Positions 6,827 through 14,092 of a stretch of DNA of 15,554 nt are shown piece after piece. The first letter of the stretch is position 1. Every line of letters starts with the position of its first letter. The stretch spans positions 1-15,554 of the forward strand of contig CALANW010000111.1 of assembly GCA_937926145.1 (NCBI GenBank). Reading direction: 5' to 3'. Source of the stretch: an uncultured Ruminococcus sp. (lineage in GTDB: Bacteria > Bacillota > Clostridia > Oscillospirales > Ruminococcaceae). Made by a program: the position numbers and the translations under genes. A model generated the notes under the pieces. It searched no databases. It worked only from the letters and a program-made list of their open reading frames with translations, and was not told where the DNA came from.

Positions 6827-7058
6827 CGATGAATGAAAAGTTTATCGGGTTTGCAAAAAAAGCAGATATCCGCAGGTGATCGTCGCGCCGCAGTGAACGG
6901 TTGAAAAGTTACGCTTGTGCATTGTTCGGGAATTTCGGTTCGTTTTTGGAATGTCGGAAATGCCCTTGCTTTGCTGCGGTCATTTTGCATTTTGGGCAAT
7001 ATCGGCTGCGGCAATTTTTATGCGAAAATGAATTATTTCGCAGAAAGGAAGTTTTCAA
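6825..7058 (+). promoter_or_regulatory. Expression-platform part of the B12 leader
   Basis: Just after the aptamer, CCGATGAA / TTTATCGG (6826-6848) folds into an 8-bp hairpin with a 7-nt loop, in the place of the aptamer's kissing-loop partner. A second hairpin, TGCGAAA (7021-7027) with TTTCGCA (7036-7042), stands immediately before the Shine-Dalgarno AAAGGAAG. I see no stem followed by a long T-run, so control at translation initiation is likelier than termination. The roughly 170 bases between the two hairpins have no clear reading frame. Confidence 0.5.
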
Positions 7059-8123
7059 ATGAAAAAGTCAAAGCTCTTATCCCTCGCAATTGCAGGTATT
7101 CTTGCCGTTTCGATGACAGCCTGCGGAAATGCGAACTCCACCCCTGACGGCGGAGAGATCACTACCTCCGAGATCACCGAGTCTGAAACCGTTGTAAACG
7201 AAACAGAAGTTGAAACGGAAGAAACCACAACTGAAGCTGCCAATGCTGACAGCGTTATCGACCGTGAGGGCAACCTCGTTGATGTTCCCGAAGAGATCAA
7301 CACTATCATCTCCGCAGCTCCGTCCGTAACGGAAATTCTCGCAGGACTTGGTCTTGCTGACAAGATCATCGCAGCAGACAAGTATTCTGCTGACGTTGAG
7401 GGCATCGATCCTGCTGTATGCACACTCGATTTCTACAACCTCAACACAGAAGAACTCGTCGCTCTTGCTCCCGATGTTATCATCATCAACGGCATTTCCG
7501 ACAACGGCGACACCGACCCTTATGCTGAACTTAAAGCAGCAGGCACAAACGTTGTTTACATTCCATCCGCAGTTTCTCTTGACGGCATCAAAGACGACAT
7601 TGCTTTCCTCGCAGCTTACACACGCACTTCCGACAAGGGTGATGAACTCATCGGCACTATCGATAGCTGCATCAGCGATATTTCCGCAAAGGCTGCAAAC
7701 ATCACCGAAAAGAAGTCCGTTTACTTTGAAATAAGCGCAGCTCCTTACCTTTACACAACAGGCAGCGGCACATTCCTCAACGAGATCATCGAGCTTGTCG
7801 GCGCTGAAAATATCTACGGCGGAGAAGAGGGTTGGATCTCCAACTCCGACGAAACTGTTATCGCAGCTGACCCTGATGTTATCCTCACAAGCGTTGCTTA
7901 TGACGGCTATGACTTCAACGAGATCACAGCAAGAGAGGGCTGGGACGTTCTCACAGCTGTAAAGAACGGCGAGGTTTATCAGGTAGGCGCAAACGAAACA
8001 AGCCGTGCATCTCAGCACGTTGTTGAGGGCATCAACGAGATCGCATCTGCAATTTACCCCGATGTTTACGGCGAAAATGCAAACGTTACAGCCTGCACTA
8101 CTGCGGCTGACCTTGCAGCTTAA
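7059..8123 (+). CDS. btuF: Cobalamin ABC transporter substrate-binding lipoprotein
   Basis: A 354-residue lipoprotein: basic N-terminus, hydrophobic stretch and lipobox VSMTAC with Cys22, then a Thr/Glu-rich linker (about 25-65). The mature part is a class III (helical-backbone) binding protein of the BtuF/FepB family. VDVPEEINTIISAAPSVTEI, ELVALAPDVIIINGISD and ETVIAADPDVILTSVAYDGY are standard signature regions. It captures the substrate outside and delivers it to the permease. Sequence alone cannot separate B12 from siderophore binding; the cobalamin riboswitch upstream makes B12 or a related corrinoid the best call. Ile is mostly ATC and Asp/Asn mostly GAC/AAC, a bias much stronger than in the next two genes, suggesting high expression. 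Confidence 0.88.
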   Translation: MKKSKLLSLAIAGILAVSMTACGNANSTPDGGEITTSEITESETVVNETEVETEETTTEAANADSVIDREGNLVDVPEEINTIISAAPSVTEILAGLGLADKIIAADKYSADVEGIDPAVCTLDFYNLNTEELVALAPDVIIINGISDNGDTDPYAELKAAGTNVVYIPSAVSLDGIKDDIAFLAAYTRTSDKGDELIGTIDSCISDISAKAANITEKKSVYFEISAAPYLYTTGSGTFLNEIIELVGAENIYGGEEGWISNSDETVIAADPDVILTSVAYDGYDFNEITAREGWDVLTAVKNGEVYQVGANETSRASQHVVEGINEIASAIYPDVYGENANVTACTTAADLAA

Positions 8124-8129
8124 CGCAGG

Positions 8130-9149
8130 GTGAAGCGGCTCAATTTAACAGCAAAAATAACGGCGGTGATACTCTGTTCATTCGCTTCCCTCGTCATAGG
8201 AATATGCGTGGGAAGCGTCACGGTATCACCGCTTCATATTTTTGCGGCGATAAAAAATGCGTTCTTCGGCGTGCCTCTCCCAAGCGATGTCACCGAGGGC
8301 GAGGTCAGCATAATTGCAGGGATAAGACTTCCGAGAGTGGTCCTCAGCTTCATCGTCGGAGCAGCCTTTTCCGTCAGCGGAGCAGCCGTCCAGTCGGTGC
8401 TTCGCAATCCGCTCGCCTCCCCTTTCACGCTCGGAACTTCAAGCGGCGCATCTCTCGGCGCAAGCCTTGTCATCGTCACGGGCTTTGCACTTTTCGGCAG
8501 CTACTCAACAGCAGTCGGCGGAGCAGTTTTCGCCGTTGCAACAATGTTTATAATGGTAGCCTTCGCAAGGCGGCTCGACCGAAGCCTGCAAAGCAGCACG
8601 GTTGTCCTCACGGGAATGGTGCTTTCACTTTTCATAAGCGCTTGGGTAAGCCTTATGGCGACATTTTCGGACGAAAGATACCGCCAGCTCATAAAGTGGC
8701 AGAACGGCAGCTTCGCAGGAAGAGGCTTCGGATATTCGGCTGTTCTGCTTGCTGTTTTCGCTGTATGTTTCACGGTTTTTATGATAAAATCCAAGCAGCT
8801 CGACCTGCTGACTTTCGGTGATGAGCAGGCGATGTCGATAGGCGTGAACACTTCAGCCGCAAAAACGATACTGCTCGTGCTCGCGTCCGTACTTTCGGGA
8901 ACGGCTGTCGCTTTCGCAGGAGTTATCGGCTTTGTTGACCTTATCGCTCCGCATATCACGCGAAAGATCTTCGGTCCGAAGCATAAGCTTCTCCTGCCGA
9001 TGACAGCGCTTGTCGGCGGTGCATTTATGACGATATGCGATGTTGCGGCGAGAACGCTTGCAGTCCCGAACGAACTCCCTGTCGGAGTTATAACCTCGCT
9101 TATCGGCGCACCGTTTTTCGCAGCGGTTTTCTTTAAAAGAAGAAGGTGA
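8130..9149 (+). CDS. btuC: Cobalamin ABC transporter permease (FecCD/BtuC family)
   Basis: A 339-residue polytopic protein of normal family length (about ten helices). Landmarks are IRLPRVVLSFIVGAAFSVSG, QSVLRNPLASPFTLGTSSGA, GDEQAMSIGVN and GFVDLIAPHITRKIFGPKHK, the cytoplasmic coupling region that contacts the ATPase, followed by the usual C-terminal helices. Translation appears to start at GTG 8130, six bases after the binding-protein stop, with only a weak GCAGG before it, so coupling with btuF is likely. A start further in (GTG at 8166) would remove part of the first helix and is less likely. It forms the membrane channel of the importer; the substrate call follows the riboswitch. Confidence 0.9.
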   Translation: MKRLNLTAKITAVILCSFASLVIGICVGSVTVSPLHIFAAIKNAFFGVPLPSDVTEGEVSIIAGIRLPRVVLSFIVGAAFSVSGAAVQSVLRNPLASPFTLGTSSGASLGASLVIVTGFALFGSYSTAVGGAVFAVATMFIMVAFARRLDRSLQSSTVVLTGMVLSLFISAWVSLMATFSDERYRQLIKWQNGSFAGRGFGYSAVLLAVFAVCFTVFMIKSKQLDLLTFGDEQAMSIGVNTSAAKTILLVLASVLSGTAVAFAGVIGFVDLIAPHITRKIFGPKHKLLLPMTALVGGAFMTICDVAARTLAVPNELPVGVITSLIGAPFFAAVFFKRRR

Positions 9150-9153
9150 ATCT

Positions 9154-9909
9154 ATGCTCGAAGTAAAAGAACTTTCCTGCGGCTATGGGAATGAAACTAT
9201 CGTAAAAGATGTAAGCTTTTCCGTCAATGACGGTGAGATACTCGCAATAACAGGTCCGAACGGCTGCGGAAAAACAACGCTCCTGCGCGCTTTGTGCGGA
9301 ATTATCCCCTATAAGGCAGGCAGTGCGCTCATTGACGGCAAGGAGATACGCTCAATGTCCCGAGAGGAACTTTCGATGAATGCGGCGCTCCTTTCGCAGA
9401 CGGGCGCAGGCGGCGAGTACAGCGATTTCACCGTCCGCGAAACGGTCGCACTCGGAAGATACGCCAAAAGCAAAGGCTTTGGCTCGGATAAAGCCGATGA
9501 AGCCGCCGCAGAGGAGTATATGAAAAAAACAGACACCCTCCGCATCGCAGACAACGTCATAACCGAGCTTTCGGGCGGTCAGCTGCAAAGAGTTCTGCTT
9601 GCAAGAGCGTTTGCACAAGAACCGAAGATAATCTTCCTTGACGAGCCTGCGAACCACCTCGACCTGAAACGTCAGATAGAGCTTATCGAAATGCTCAAAG
9701 AGTGGTCAAAAAGCGGAAAAAGCGTCGTCGGTGTTTTCCACGACCTTAACCTTGCCGCCGAGCTTTCGGATAGAATAATGGTGATGAACGAGGGCAGAAC
9801 AGAGATACTCGATTCATCGGAGAATGTATGCCGCTCGGAAAAACTGAATGAGATTTACGGTTTTGATATAAGAGCTTATATGCAAAAGACATTGAAAAAG
9901 TGGGAATAA
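9154..9909 (+). CDS. btuD: Cobalamin ABC transporter ATPase
   Basis: A 251-residue ABC ATPase with all motifs intact: Walker A GPNGCGKT (34-41), Q-loop LLSQTG (Gln82), signature LSGGQLQR (139-146), Walker B IIFLDEP (159-165), D-loop ANHLD and H-loop VFHDLN (His196). It is of the FecE/BtuD type that powers class II importers. The start lies four bases after the permease stop with AAGGTGA upstream. It is the last gene of the riboswitch-controlled operon. Its stop codon TAA shares its last base with the palindromic element that follows. Confidence 0.92.
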   Translation: MLEVKELSCGYGNETIVKDVSFSVNDGEILAITGPNGCGKTTLLRALCGIIPYKAGSALIDGKEIRSMSREELSMNAALLSQTGAGGEYSDFTVRETVALGRYAKSKGFGSDKADEAAAEEYMKKTDTLRIADNVITELSGGQLQRVLLARAFAQEPKIIFLDEPANHLDLKRQIELIEMLKEWSKSGKSVVGVFHDLNLAAELSDRIMVMNEGRTEILDSSENVCRSEKLNEIYGFDIRAYMQKTLKKWE

Positions 9910-10027
9910 TACTAAACACCAATAAAATAAAGGAAAAAATCTGCGCCGAAATCCAATATAAACCTGTTAAAAACAGCTACGAGATTATCGGCTTGATTTT
10001 TTCTGAATTTTAAATGGTGTTTAGTAT
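9909..10027. repeat. MITE-like long palindromic element abutting btuD
   Basis: Perfect 13-bp terminal inverted repeats ATACTAAACACCA (9909-9921) and TGGTGTTTAGTAT (10015-10027) enclose further nested pairs: AAAAT/ATTTT, AAAAAATC/GATTTTTT, GCCGA/TCGGC and CTGTT/AACAG around an AAA loop. The 119-bp unit therefore folds almost end to end. If the repeats are read from CTAAACACC, they are flanked by TA on both sides, as with Tc1/IS630-type insertions. No protein is encoded. It could be a miniature mobile element or a stable mRNA 3' end; copy number elsewhere is unknown. Confidence 0.6.
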
Positions 10028-10069
10028 AAAATTTTGACCTCGTTCATTTTTGAGCGAGGTCAAAATTTT
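10028..10069. terminator. Bidirectional terminator between btuD and the carboxypeptidase gene
   Basis: AAAATTTTGACCTCG (10028-10042) and its exact complement (10055-10069) form a 15-bp stem, extendable to 18 bp (one G-T) with a 6-nt loop. A-runs and T-runs at both edges allow termination in either direction. It touches the stop codon of the leftward gene at 10068-10070. Confidence 0.92.
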
Positions 10070-10994
10070 ATTCAACTGTCATTTTAGTTGCCATGCCGTT
10101 TTTGTCGAGCCAGCCGTTTGCCTTAAAATATTCTTCAAGGCAGAGTCCGCTTTCCTGGACTTTGTGTGCATAGTAAACGCCGACAAAACGATAATGCCAC
10201 GGTTCATATATTATGCCCGTTTCGTCTTCCTTTCCCTCGGGATAACGGAGAATAAAGCCATAATCTGCGGCGTTTTCCATAAGCCATGCATACGCTTTCG
10301 TGTTCTTGAAGCCGTCGTCATCGAAGCTTACATACTCATCGGAGAAAATATCCGCGGAAAGTCCTGCGTTATGCTCGCTTTTTCCCGGATATGCGACCTC
10401 TTTTTCGGTATCGAGGACTGCTTCGTCGTAACTCATTCCGTTATTGATGCGCTGCTGAACGCTTCTGTCGAAGTTGAACTGCTGGTACTCGATAGTGCGG
10501 TAGGACGAATTTACGGTGAGGTTTATGCCGTCCTTTTTCGCTGCGGCGAACATATTTATAAGGTAGTCTGCGGCGCGTTCGTCAAAATCAAAGTCACGCT
10601 CGCCGTTGGAATAGACTTTTTTGACAGTTATTCGCTTATCATAATCGTCGGGGAGCGGATTTTGGTTGTTCACGAGGAACATTGCCCACGCGTTATCGAT
10701 GTTTTCCTGCTCTGCCGTTGTTTCTGTCATATCATCACCTGCACCTATAACTATTCCGTCTGAATTATCTGCAATGCTGTCCGTAGTTCCGTCTGTCTCG
10801 CGGCTTGTCTGCGAAGCGCTTTCCGATGAAGCCGAAGAAGTCACCGATGCGGAATCATCGACTTTTTTGAAAGCCGATGCTATCTTTTTCACTGCGAACC
10901 AGACGAGAAGAACGAGTATTATTATCATTATCCACCGCAGGATAAGAGCCTGTTTGCTGATTTTTTTCTTCCTGCGTTTTTTCTGCTGTGCCAT
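10068..10994 (-). CDS. VanY/M15B-type D-Ala-D-Ala carboxypeptidase, membrane-anchored
   Basis: A 308-residue protein. A Lys/Arg-rich N-terminus precedes a membrane helix (about 17-35), a Ser/Thr/Asp-rich linker (about 45-100) and an extracellular zinc peptidase domain. Metal-site motifs are intact: SEHNAGLSADI (Ser206, His208, Asp215) and EPWHYRF (Glu264, His267). SSYRTIEYQ (163-171) is the substrate-side Arg motif. It should trim the terminal D-Ala from peptidoglycan stem peptides, limiting cross-links. No van resistance genes are nearby, so it is probably a housekeeping wall enzyme. It has its own promoter and shares a terminator with the B12 operon. The start is supported by AAAGGAAC. Confidence 0.92.
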   Translation of the reverse strand: MAQQKKRRKKKISKQALILRWIMIIILVLLVWFAVKKIASAFKKVDDSASVTSSASSESASQTSRETDGTTDSIADNSDGIVIGAGDDMTETTAEQENIDNAWAMFLVNNQNPLPDDYDKRITVKKVYSNGERDFDFDERAADYLINMFAAAKKDGINLTVNSSYRTIEYQQFNFDRSVQQRINNGMSYDEAVLDTEKEVAYPGKSEHNAGLSADIFSDEYVSFDDDGFKNTKAYAWLMENAADYGFILRYPEGKEDETGIIYEPWHYRFVGVYYAHKVQESGLCLEEYFKANGWLDKNGMATKMTVE

Positions 10995-11026
10995 TTTTTA
11001 TGTTCCTTTCATTGTTTTCTATCGGA

Positions 11027-11055
11027 ATTATAGCACAACGCTTCGCCTTTTTCAA
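11027..11055 (-). promoter_or_regulatory. Promoter of the carboxypeptidase gene
   Basis: On the minus strand TTGAAA (complement at 11050-11055), a 17-base spacer and TATAAT (complement at 11027-11032) preceded by TGC. The start codon at 10994 is about 30 bases further. Confidence 0.88.
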
Positions 11056-11147
11056 GAGTTTTCACATTTTGTAAGAATTCTGTAATCGGTTAATATTAAA
11101 TTTATAAAAATTAAACAGTATATTTACATCTGCATATTAACAAAGTA

Positions 11148-11176
11148 TTCACTTTTTTGGAATTTTACGTTATAAT
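11148..11176 (+). promoter_or_regulatory. Probable promoter of the chemoreceptor gene
   Basis: TATAAT at 11171-11176 with a weaker -35 (TTCACT, 11148-11153) at 17 bases. Transcription from about 11183 would exclude the ATG at 11179 and supports the TTG start at 11227. Confidence 0.6.
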
Positions 11177-11226
11177 AAATGTATATGACATTATACGCGG
11201 AAATATGCGAAAAGGGGGCATTCGGA

Positions 11227-12630
11227 TTGAATAAAAGATCAGCAAAGATAAAAGCTGCTGCCGCAGTTACGGTTTGCACTGCTCTGCTTGCTGTCTGCAC
11301 CGTTACGCTTAGCATAAAGCTTAATGAGCACACTAATGAGGCTTCGTCCGTTCGCGCTTCGGCAGAAAGTGCTGCCCTTTACATATCCGAAAAAGCTGAC
11401 CTTATGAAAGCAGCCGCCAACGAAACCTCCGAACTCGCGTCTATACGCTATGCGCCCGATGAATTCAAGAACTATGCGCTCCGCGACCGAAACAGCGCGC
11501 TTTCCGGACTTGGAATAAGCCTTGACTTTATCAAAAGCGGTGAAAGCATCGGATTTGCAAGCGGAAAAAATTACAGCTCAACTGGAGTTCTCTCCGTTTC
11601 GGACGGATTCGTTTTCGATGAAAATTCGGGCAAACTTTACTATGCCGTGACAAACTCCGCAAACGGAAATATTACCGTCTGCGGTTGTGATGCCGACTAT
11701 TTCGGCGGATATTTCGCTTCGCTTAAAGATATGGGTGCAAGGCTTTCCGTCGGCGACAAGACTATCATCTCGACCGAACTCAACTCCCCTGCTTATGATA
11801 AAGCGAGCAAGCAGTGCGGTGAACTTTCGCTTGAAATGTTCGACTACAGCTTTCCCGAAAAGACCGACAGCCGACCTTTTATAGCTGTAACAGCGGTGAT
11901 CGCGGCTGTTCTTGCCTCGGTTGCTTCGGTGATATGCTGCGTTCTCATTGGCAAGACAGACGAAGAAAAAGCTGCTGAGATTACCGAACTGAAAGTGCAG
12001 AATCTTCCCATTCTCCCCTCGCCCGTGCAGGAAGAACATACTCCCGTTCAGGAGATATCAGCACCCGAACCCGAACGCCCCGAACCCGCTTTTGTTTCCG
12101 AAGAAACGGAAAAACTGCTTGCCGCTCTCGGTGGAGAGCTTGAACGCACAAACAATGAAAAAAACGAGCTTGAAGAGCGCATAAAAGTGCTTGAAGAAAA
12201 GCTTACAGCTGCCGAAGCTTCGGGAAAAGATACAGCTTTCGCTGCTGCCGAAGCTGAAAAAATGATAAAGGAAAGCCGCGAAAGATTGTCCGAACTTGCC
12301 GAAGCCGTAAACATCATCGGCGAGAAAAATCAGCGCATAAAGTCTATCATCGGCGCGATCGAGAACATCGCTTTCCAAACGAATATGCTCGCGCTCAACG
12401 CCGCAATAGAAGCTGCCCGTGCAGGCGAAAACGGCAAGAGTTTTGCTGTTGTTGCCGATGAGGTGCGAAGCCTTGCCGCCGAAAGCGCAGAATCGGCACG
12501 AAAGTCCGCCGATATCCTCACCGAATCGGAAGAAGCCGTAAAAAAAGGCAGCTCCGCCGCCGAGCAGGCTGTTCTCGCAGCAGATAAGGCTCTTGAAAGC
12601 GCTGAAAATGCGGTGAAAGCAGCGAAATAA
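11227..12630 (+). CDS. Methyl-accepting chemotaxis-type receptor without HAMP domain
   Basis: Start assigned to TTG at 11227 (467 residues) because AAAGGGGGC lies about ten bases before it; an ATG at 11179 would precede the expected transcript start. Two membrane helices (about 11-30 and 218-241) bracket an external sensor of about 185 residues with no recognised fold. A Pro/Glu-rich linker (about 255-292) stands where a HAMP domain is expected. A coiled-coil arm (about 293-375) leads to the conserved hairpin tip IAFQTNMLALNAAIEAARAG (381-400) and SFAVVADEVRSLA (405-417), the CheA/CheW-contact region. Only about 67 residues follow the tip, so the hairpin is short. It probably signals to chemotaxis-type kinases; the ligand is unknown. 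No other chemotaxis gene is in view. Confidence 0.85.
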   Translation: MNKRSAKIKAAAAVTVCTALLAVCTVTLSIKLNEHTNEASSVRASAESAALYISEKADLMKAAANETSELASIRYAPDEFKNYALRDRNSALSGLGISLDFIKSGESIGFASGKNYSSTGVLSVSDGFVFDENSGKLYYAVTNSANGNITVCGCDADYFGGYFASLKDMGARLSVGDKTIISTELNSPAYDKASKQCGELSLEMFDYSFPEKTDSRPFIAVTAVIAAVLASVASVICCVLIGKTDEEKAAEITELKVQNLPILPSPVQEEHTPVQEISAPEPERPEPAFVSEETEKLLAALGGELERTNNEKNELEERIKVLEEKLTAAEASGKDTAFAAAEAEKMIKESRERLSELAEAVNIIGEKNQRIKSIIGAIENIAFQTNMLALNAAIEAARAGENGKSFAVVADEVRSLAAESAESARKSADILTESEEAVKKGSSAAEQAVLAADKALESAENAVKAAK

Positions 12631-12661
12631 GGCTAACGCTTCAAATAAAATTAAAAAAAGG

Positions 12662-12690
12662 TTGACCGCAGAGATTTTTTGTGCTATAAT
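12662..12690 (+). promoter_or_regulatory. Promoter of tRNA-Leu
   Basis: TTGACC (12662-12667), a 17-base spacer, TATAAT (12685-12690) preceded by TGC, 18 bases before the tRNA 5' end. Confidence 0.88.
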
Positions 12691-12708
12691 ATAGCTTGTG
12701 AAAATTTT

Positions 12709-12792
12709 GCGGATGTGGCGGAATTGGCAGACGCGCCAGACTTAGGATCTGGTGTCCCCGACGTGCAGGTTCAAGTCCTGTTATCCGCACCA
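12709..12792 (+). tRNA. tRNA-Leu (anticodon UAG)
   Basis: An 84-nt class II tRNA with encoded CCA. The acceptor stem GCGGATG pairs with TATCCGC, the anticodon arm CCAGA-CTTAGGA-TCTGG carries TAG at 12743-12745, a variable arm is present, and the T arm contains GTTCAAGTC. It reads CUN leucine codons. Its 3' end faces an integrase gene, so it is the probable attachment site of the element to the right. Confidence 0.97.
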
Positions 12793-12798
12793 CTAAGA

Positions 12799-12836
12799 AA
12801 CCCCGTAACTGCGTTGGTTACGGGGGTTCTATTTAT
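12799..12836 (+). terminator. Terminator of tRNA-Leu
   Basis: CCCCGTAAC (12801-12809) pairs with GTTACGGGG (12817-12825) around a 7-nt loop and is followed by a T-rich stretch. It closes the tRNA transcript seven bases after CCA. Confidence 0.88.
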
Positions 12837-12841
12837 TTAGG

Positions 12842-12862
12842 GTACACACTAAAGTACACACT
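12842..12862. repeat. Tandem 9-bp repeats, possible integrase arm sites
   Basis: GTACACACT occurs at 12842-12850 and 12854-12862, a 12-bp period, between the tRNA terminator and the integrase stop codon. Short direct repeats next to an integrated tyrosine recombinase are often arm-type binding sites; this is inferred from position. Confidence 0.5.
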
Positions 12863-12882
12863 TTTAATTTATTGGTGATAAA

Positions 12883-13974
12883 TTATTTTTCGTCTGAAAG
12901 AATATTGCTGAAAATACTCTGCACAAGTGATGCAACATTCTCCATATCACTCGTCATCTGATGACTGTACACGCCGTATGTATCCATATCCTTGCTATGA
13001 CCGACTATCTGTTTCAGATAACCTTCGGGTAAAGTCTTAACTGCAGAAACAAAAGTATGCCGCATTTCATACGGAGAAGTCTTTGAACTTATCCCGTTAT
13101 GGTCTCGATAGCGCTGCCACATTTTATAATAATGCTGATACTTTATCGGCTCGCCGTCCTCGGAGAAGATATGCCCTTCGTATGGATTAACTTTCTTCTG
13201 TGCCTCGATAACAGCGCCGGTAAGCTCGTTCAAGGCGAATTCACGCTTGGCGTTCTCGTTCTTGCCTGCTGTCACTTCTCCGCGAACATTTATTGAGCGG
13301 TTTATATGCACAATACCGTCCGATATATCGTTCCATTTTAAGCCGATAAGCTCTCCAGGGCGAAGTCCTGTGAGAACTTGAAAACGATAGGCATTTATAA
13401 ACGGGTCTGTTTTTACTTTTCCGTTCCAAAGCGTTTCATCTTCTGAGAAAAGTATTTTCAGATCATCGGGCTGAAGAATTCGCTTTTCCTTGTGGTATGC
13501 ATTCTTCGGAACTTTGAGATTTTCGGGAAAAAGCGTTGTAGCATTGCAGAAACGGCAGTATTTCATAAATGAGTTTATGCAGGCTCTTATGTTTGACAGC
13601 GTTTTATGCGCAAGACCTTTTGAATAAGCCTTGTCGATTATGTTCTGAAGCTGCAGTTCCGTCACGTTGCTGACACGAACATTCCCGATAGCAGGAAGTA
13701 TGTAGCTGTCAAAGGCGTATTGATAGATCCTTGCGTTGCCGGCTGAAGTCTTCAGCCTTACGTCTGCCATATATTTCTTAGCAAGGTCTTTTACCTTGAT
13801 CTTGCCGTCTTCGATGCCGTCATCAAGCCAACGGTCAGCTTTTGCATTTGCTTCACGCTGACCTGTTTTTCCGGGCTTGGCTGACGTAAAAGTTTTCCGT
13901 ATGCCGTCTTTTTGGACGTTTATCTGCCAGCGGTTACGGCTTTCCACCCATTGGGCGGTATTGGTTCTTTTCAT
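12883..13974 (-). CDS. Tyrosine recombinase / phage-type integrase
   Basis: A 363-residue site-specific recombinase of usual length. The N-terminal arm-binding domain (about 1-55, with RWQINVQKDGIRKTF) is followed by a core-binding SAM-like domain (about 62-145) and the catalytic domain. Active-site residues are Arg205 in TGLRPGELIGLKW, a Lys in the beta-hairpin near 238-244, Tyr302-x-x-Arg305 in PYEMRHTF (Tyr in place of the first His, a tolerated variation), His326 in VGHS and nucleophile Tyr336 in YGVYSH. The gene's 3' end points to the tRNA-Leu 3' end about 90 bases away, the standard arrangement after insertion into a tRNA. It probably moves the element carrying hicAB and the repressor genes. 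AAGGAG lies about 12 bases upstream of the start. Confidence 0.95.
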   Translation of the reverse strand: MKRTNTAQWVESRNRWQINVQKDGIRKTFTSAKPGKTGQREANAKADRWLDDGIEDGKIKVKDLAKKYMADVRLKTSAGNARIYQYAFDSYILPAIGNVRVSNVTELQLQNIIDKAYSKGLAHKTLSNIRACINSFMKYCRFCNATTLFPENLKVPKNAYHKEKRILQPDDLKILFSEDETLWNGKVKTDPFINAYRFQVLTGLRPGELIGLKWNDISDGIVHINRSINVRGEVTAGKNENAKREFALNELTGAVIEAQKKVNPYEGHIFSEDGEPIKYQHYYKMWQRYRDHNGISSKTSPYEMRHTFVSAVKTLPEGYLKQIVGHSKDMDTYGVYSHQMTSDMENVASLVQSIFSNILSDEK

Positions 13975-13989
13975 TTTTCAATTCACTCC

Positions 13990-14018
13990 TTGACATTTTT
14001 TAAGGAGCATGATATACT
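13990..14018 (+). promoter_or_regulatory. Rightward promoter divergent from the integrase
   Basis: TTGACA (13990-13995), 17 bases, TATACT (14013-14018). The -35 overlaps the integrase Shine-Dalgarno region, and the -10 lies in the left arm of a 15-bp inverted repeat. Confidence 0.7.
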
Positions 14019-14048
14019 TATTTTGGATTGTGGGTATATCATACTCCT
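14003..14048. repeat. 15-bp inverted repeat over the int-divergent promoter
   Basis: Left arm 14003-14017 (AGGAGCATGATATAC) and right arm 14034-14048 match with one mismatch around a 16-base centre. It covers the -10 box and start region of the rightward promoter and lies in the integrase leader. It may be an operator or excisionase/integrase control site, or a hairpin in the integrase mRNA. Confidence 0.6.
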
Positions 14049-14092
14049 ATTTCTATCCCGTTCGGTGTTGGCGCACCGGGCGGGATTTTTTT
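14025..14092 (+). ncRNA. Candidate small RNA divergent from the integrase
   Basis: Between the promoter at 13990-14018 and a GC-rich terminator (ATCCCG at 14055-14060 with CGGGAT at 14081-14086, inner CGGTG/CACCG, then seven T) only about 68 nt would be transcribed. There is no start codon with a ribosome site. The RNA carries an exposed ACTCCTATTTC segment that could pair with AGGAG sequences, including the integrase ribosome site. Its end meets the hicB stop codon at 14091. Existence is inferred from promoter and terminator only. Confidence 0.5.
14055..14092 (+). terminator. Intrinsic terminator between int leader and hicB
   Basis: A two-part stem (ATCCCG/CGGGAT and CGGTG/CACCG) is followed on the plus strand by TTTTTTT at 14086-14092. 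The T-run is only on the plus side, so it serves rightward transcription. The stem could still weakly end the hicAB message. Confidence 0.8.

Noticed and set aside
6953..6965. Second B12-box-like string GTCGGAAATGCCC in the leader
   Set aside because: The other aptamer blocks are not found in order around it, so a tandem riboswitch is not supported.
6670..7147. Open frames inside the B12 leader on both strands
   Set aside because: They overlap the riboswitch and the btuF start, lack ribosome sites and have no protein-like features.
7077..8018. 313-codon minus-strand open frame opposite btuF
   Set aside because: It is an artefact of btuF's strongly biased codons. The product is Cys/Val/Asp-rich with no domain, and btuF itself is certain.
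7059..9909. Iron-siderophore (FepBDG-like) reading of the ABC importer
   Set aside because: Sequence alone allows it, but the cobalamin riboswitch directly upstream favours B12.
13060..13075. Integrase inactivated because the HxxR His is Tyr
   Set aside because: This position varies among active tyrosine recombinases, and Arg205, Arg305, His326 and Tyr336 are all present.
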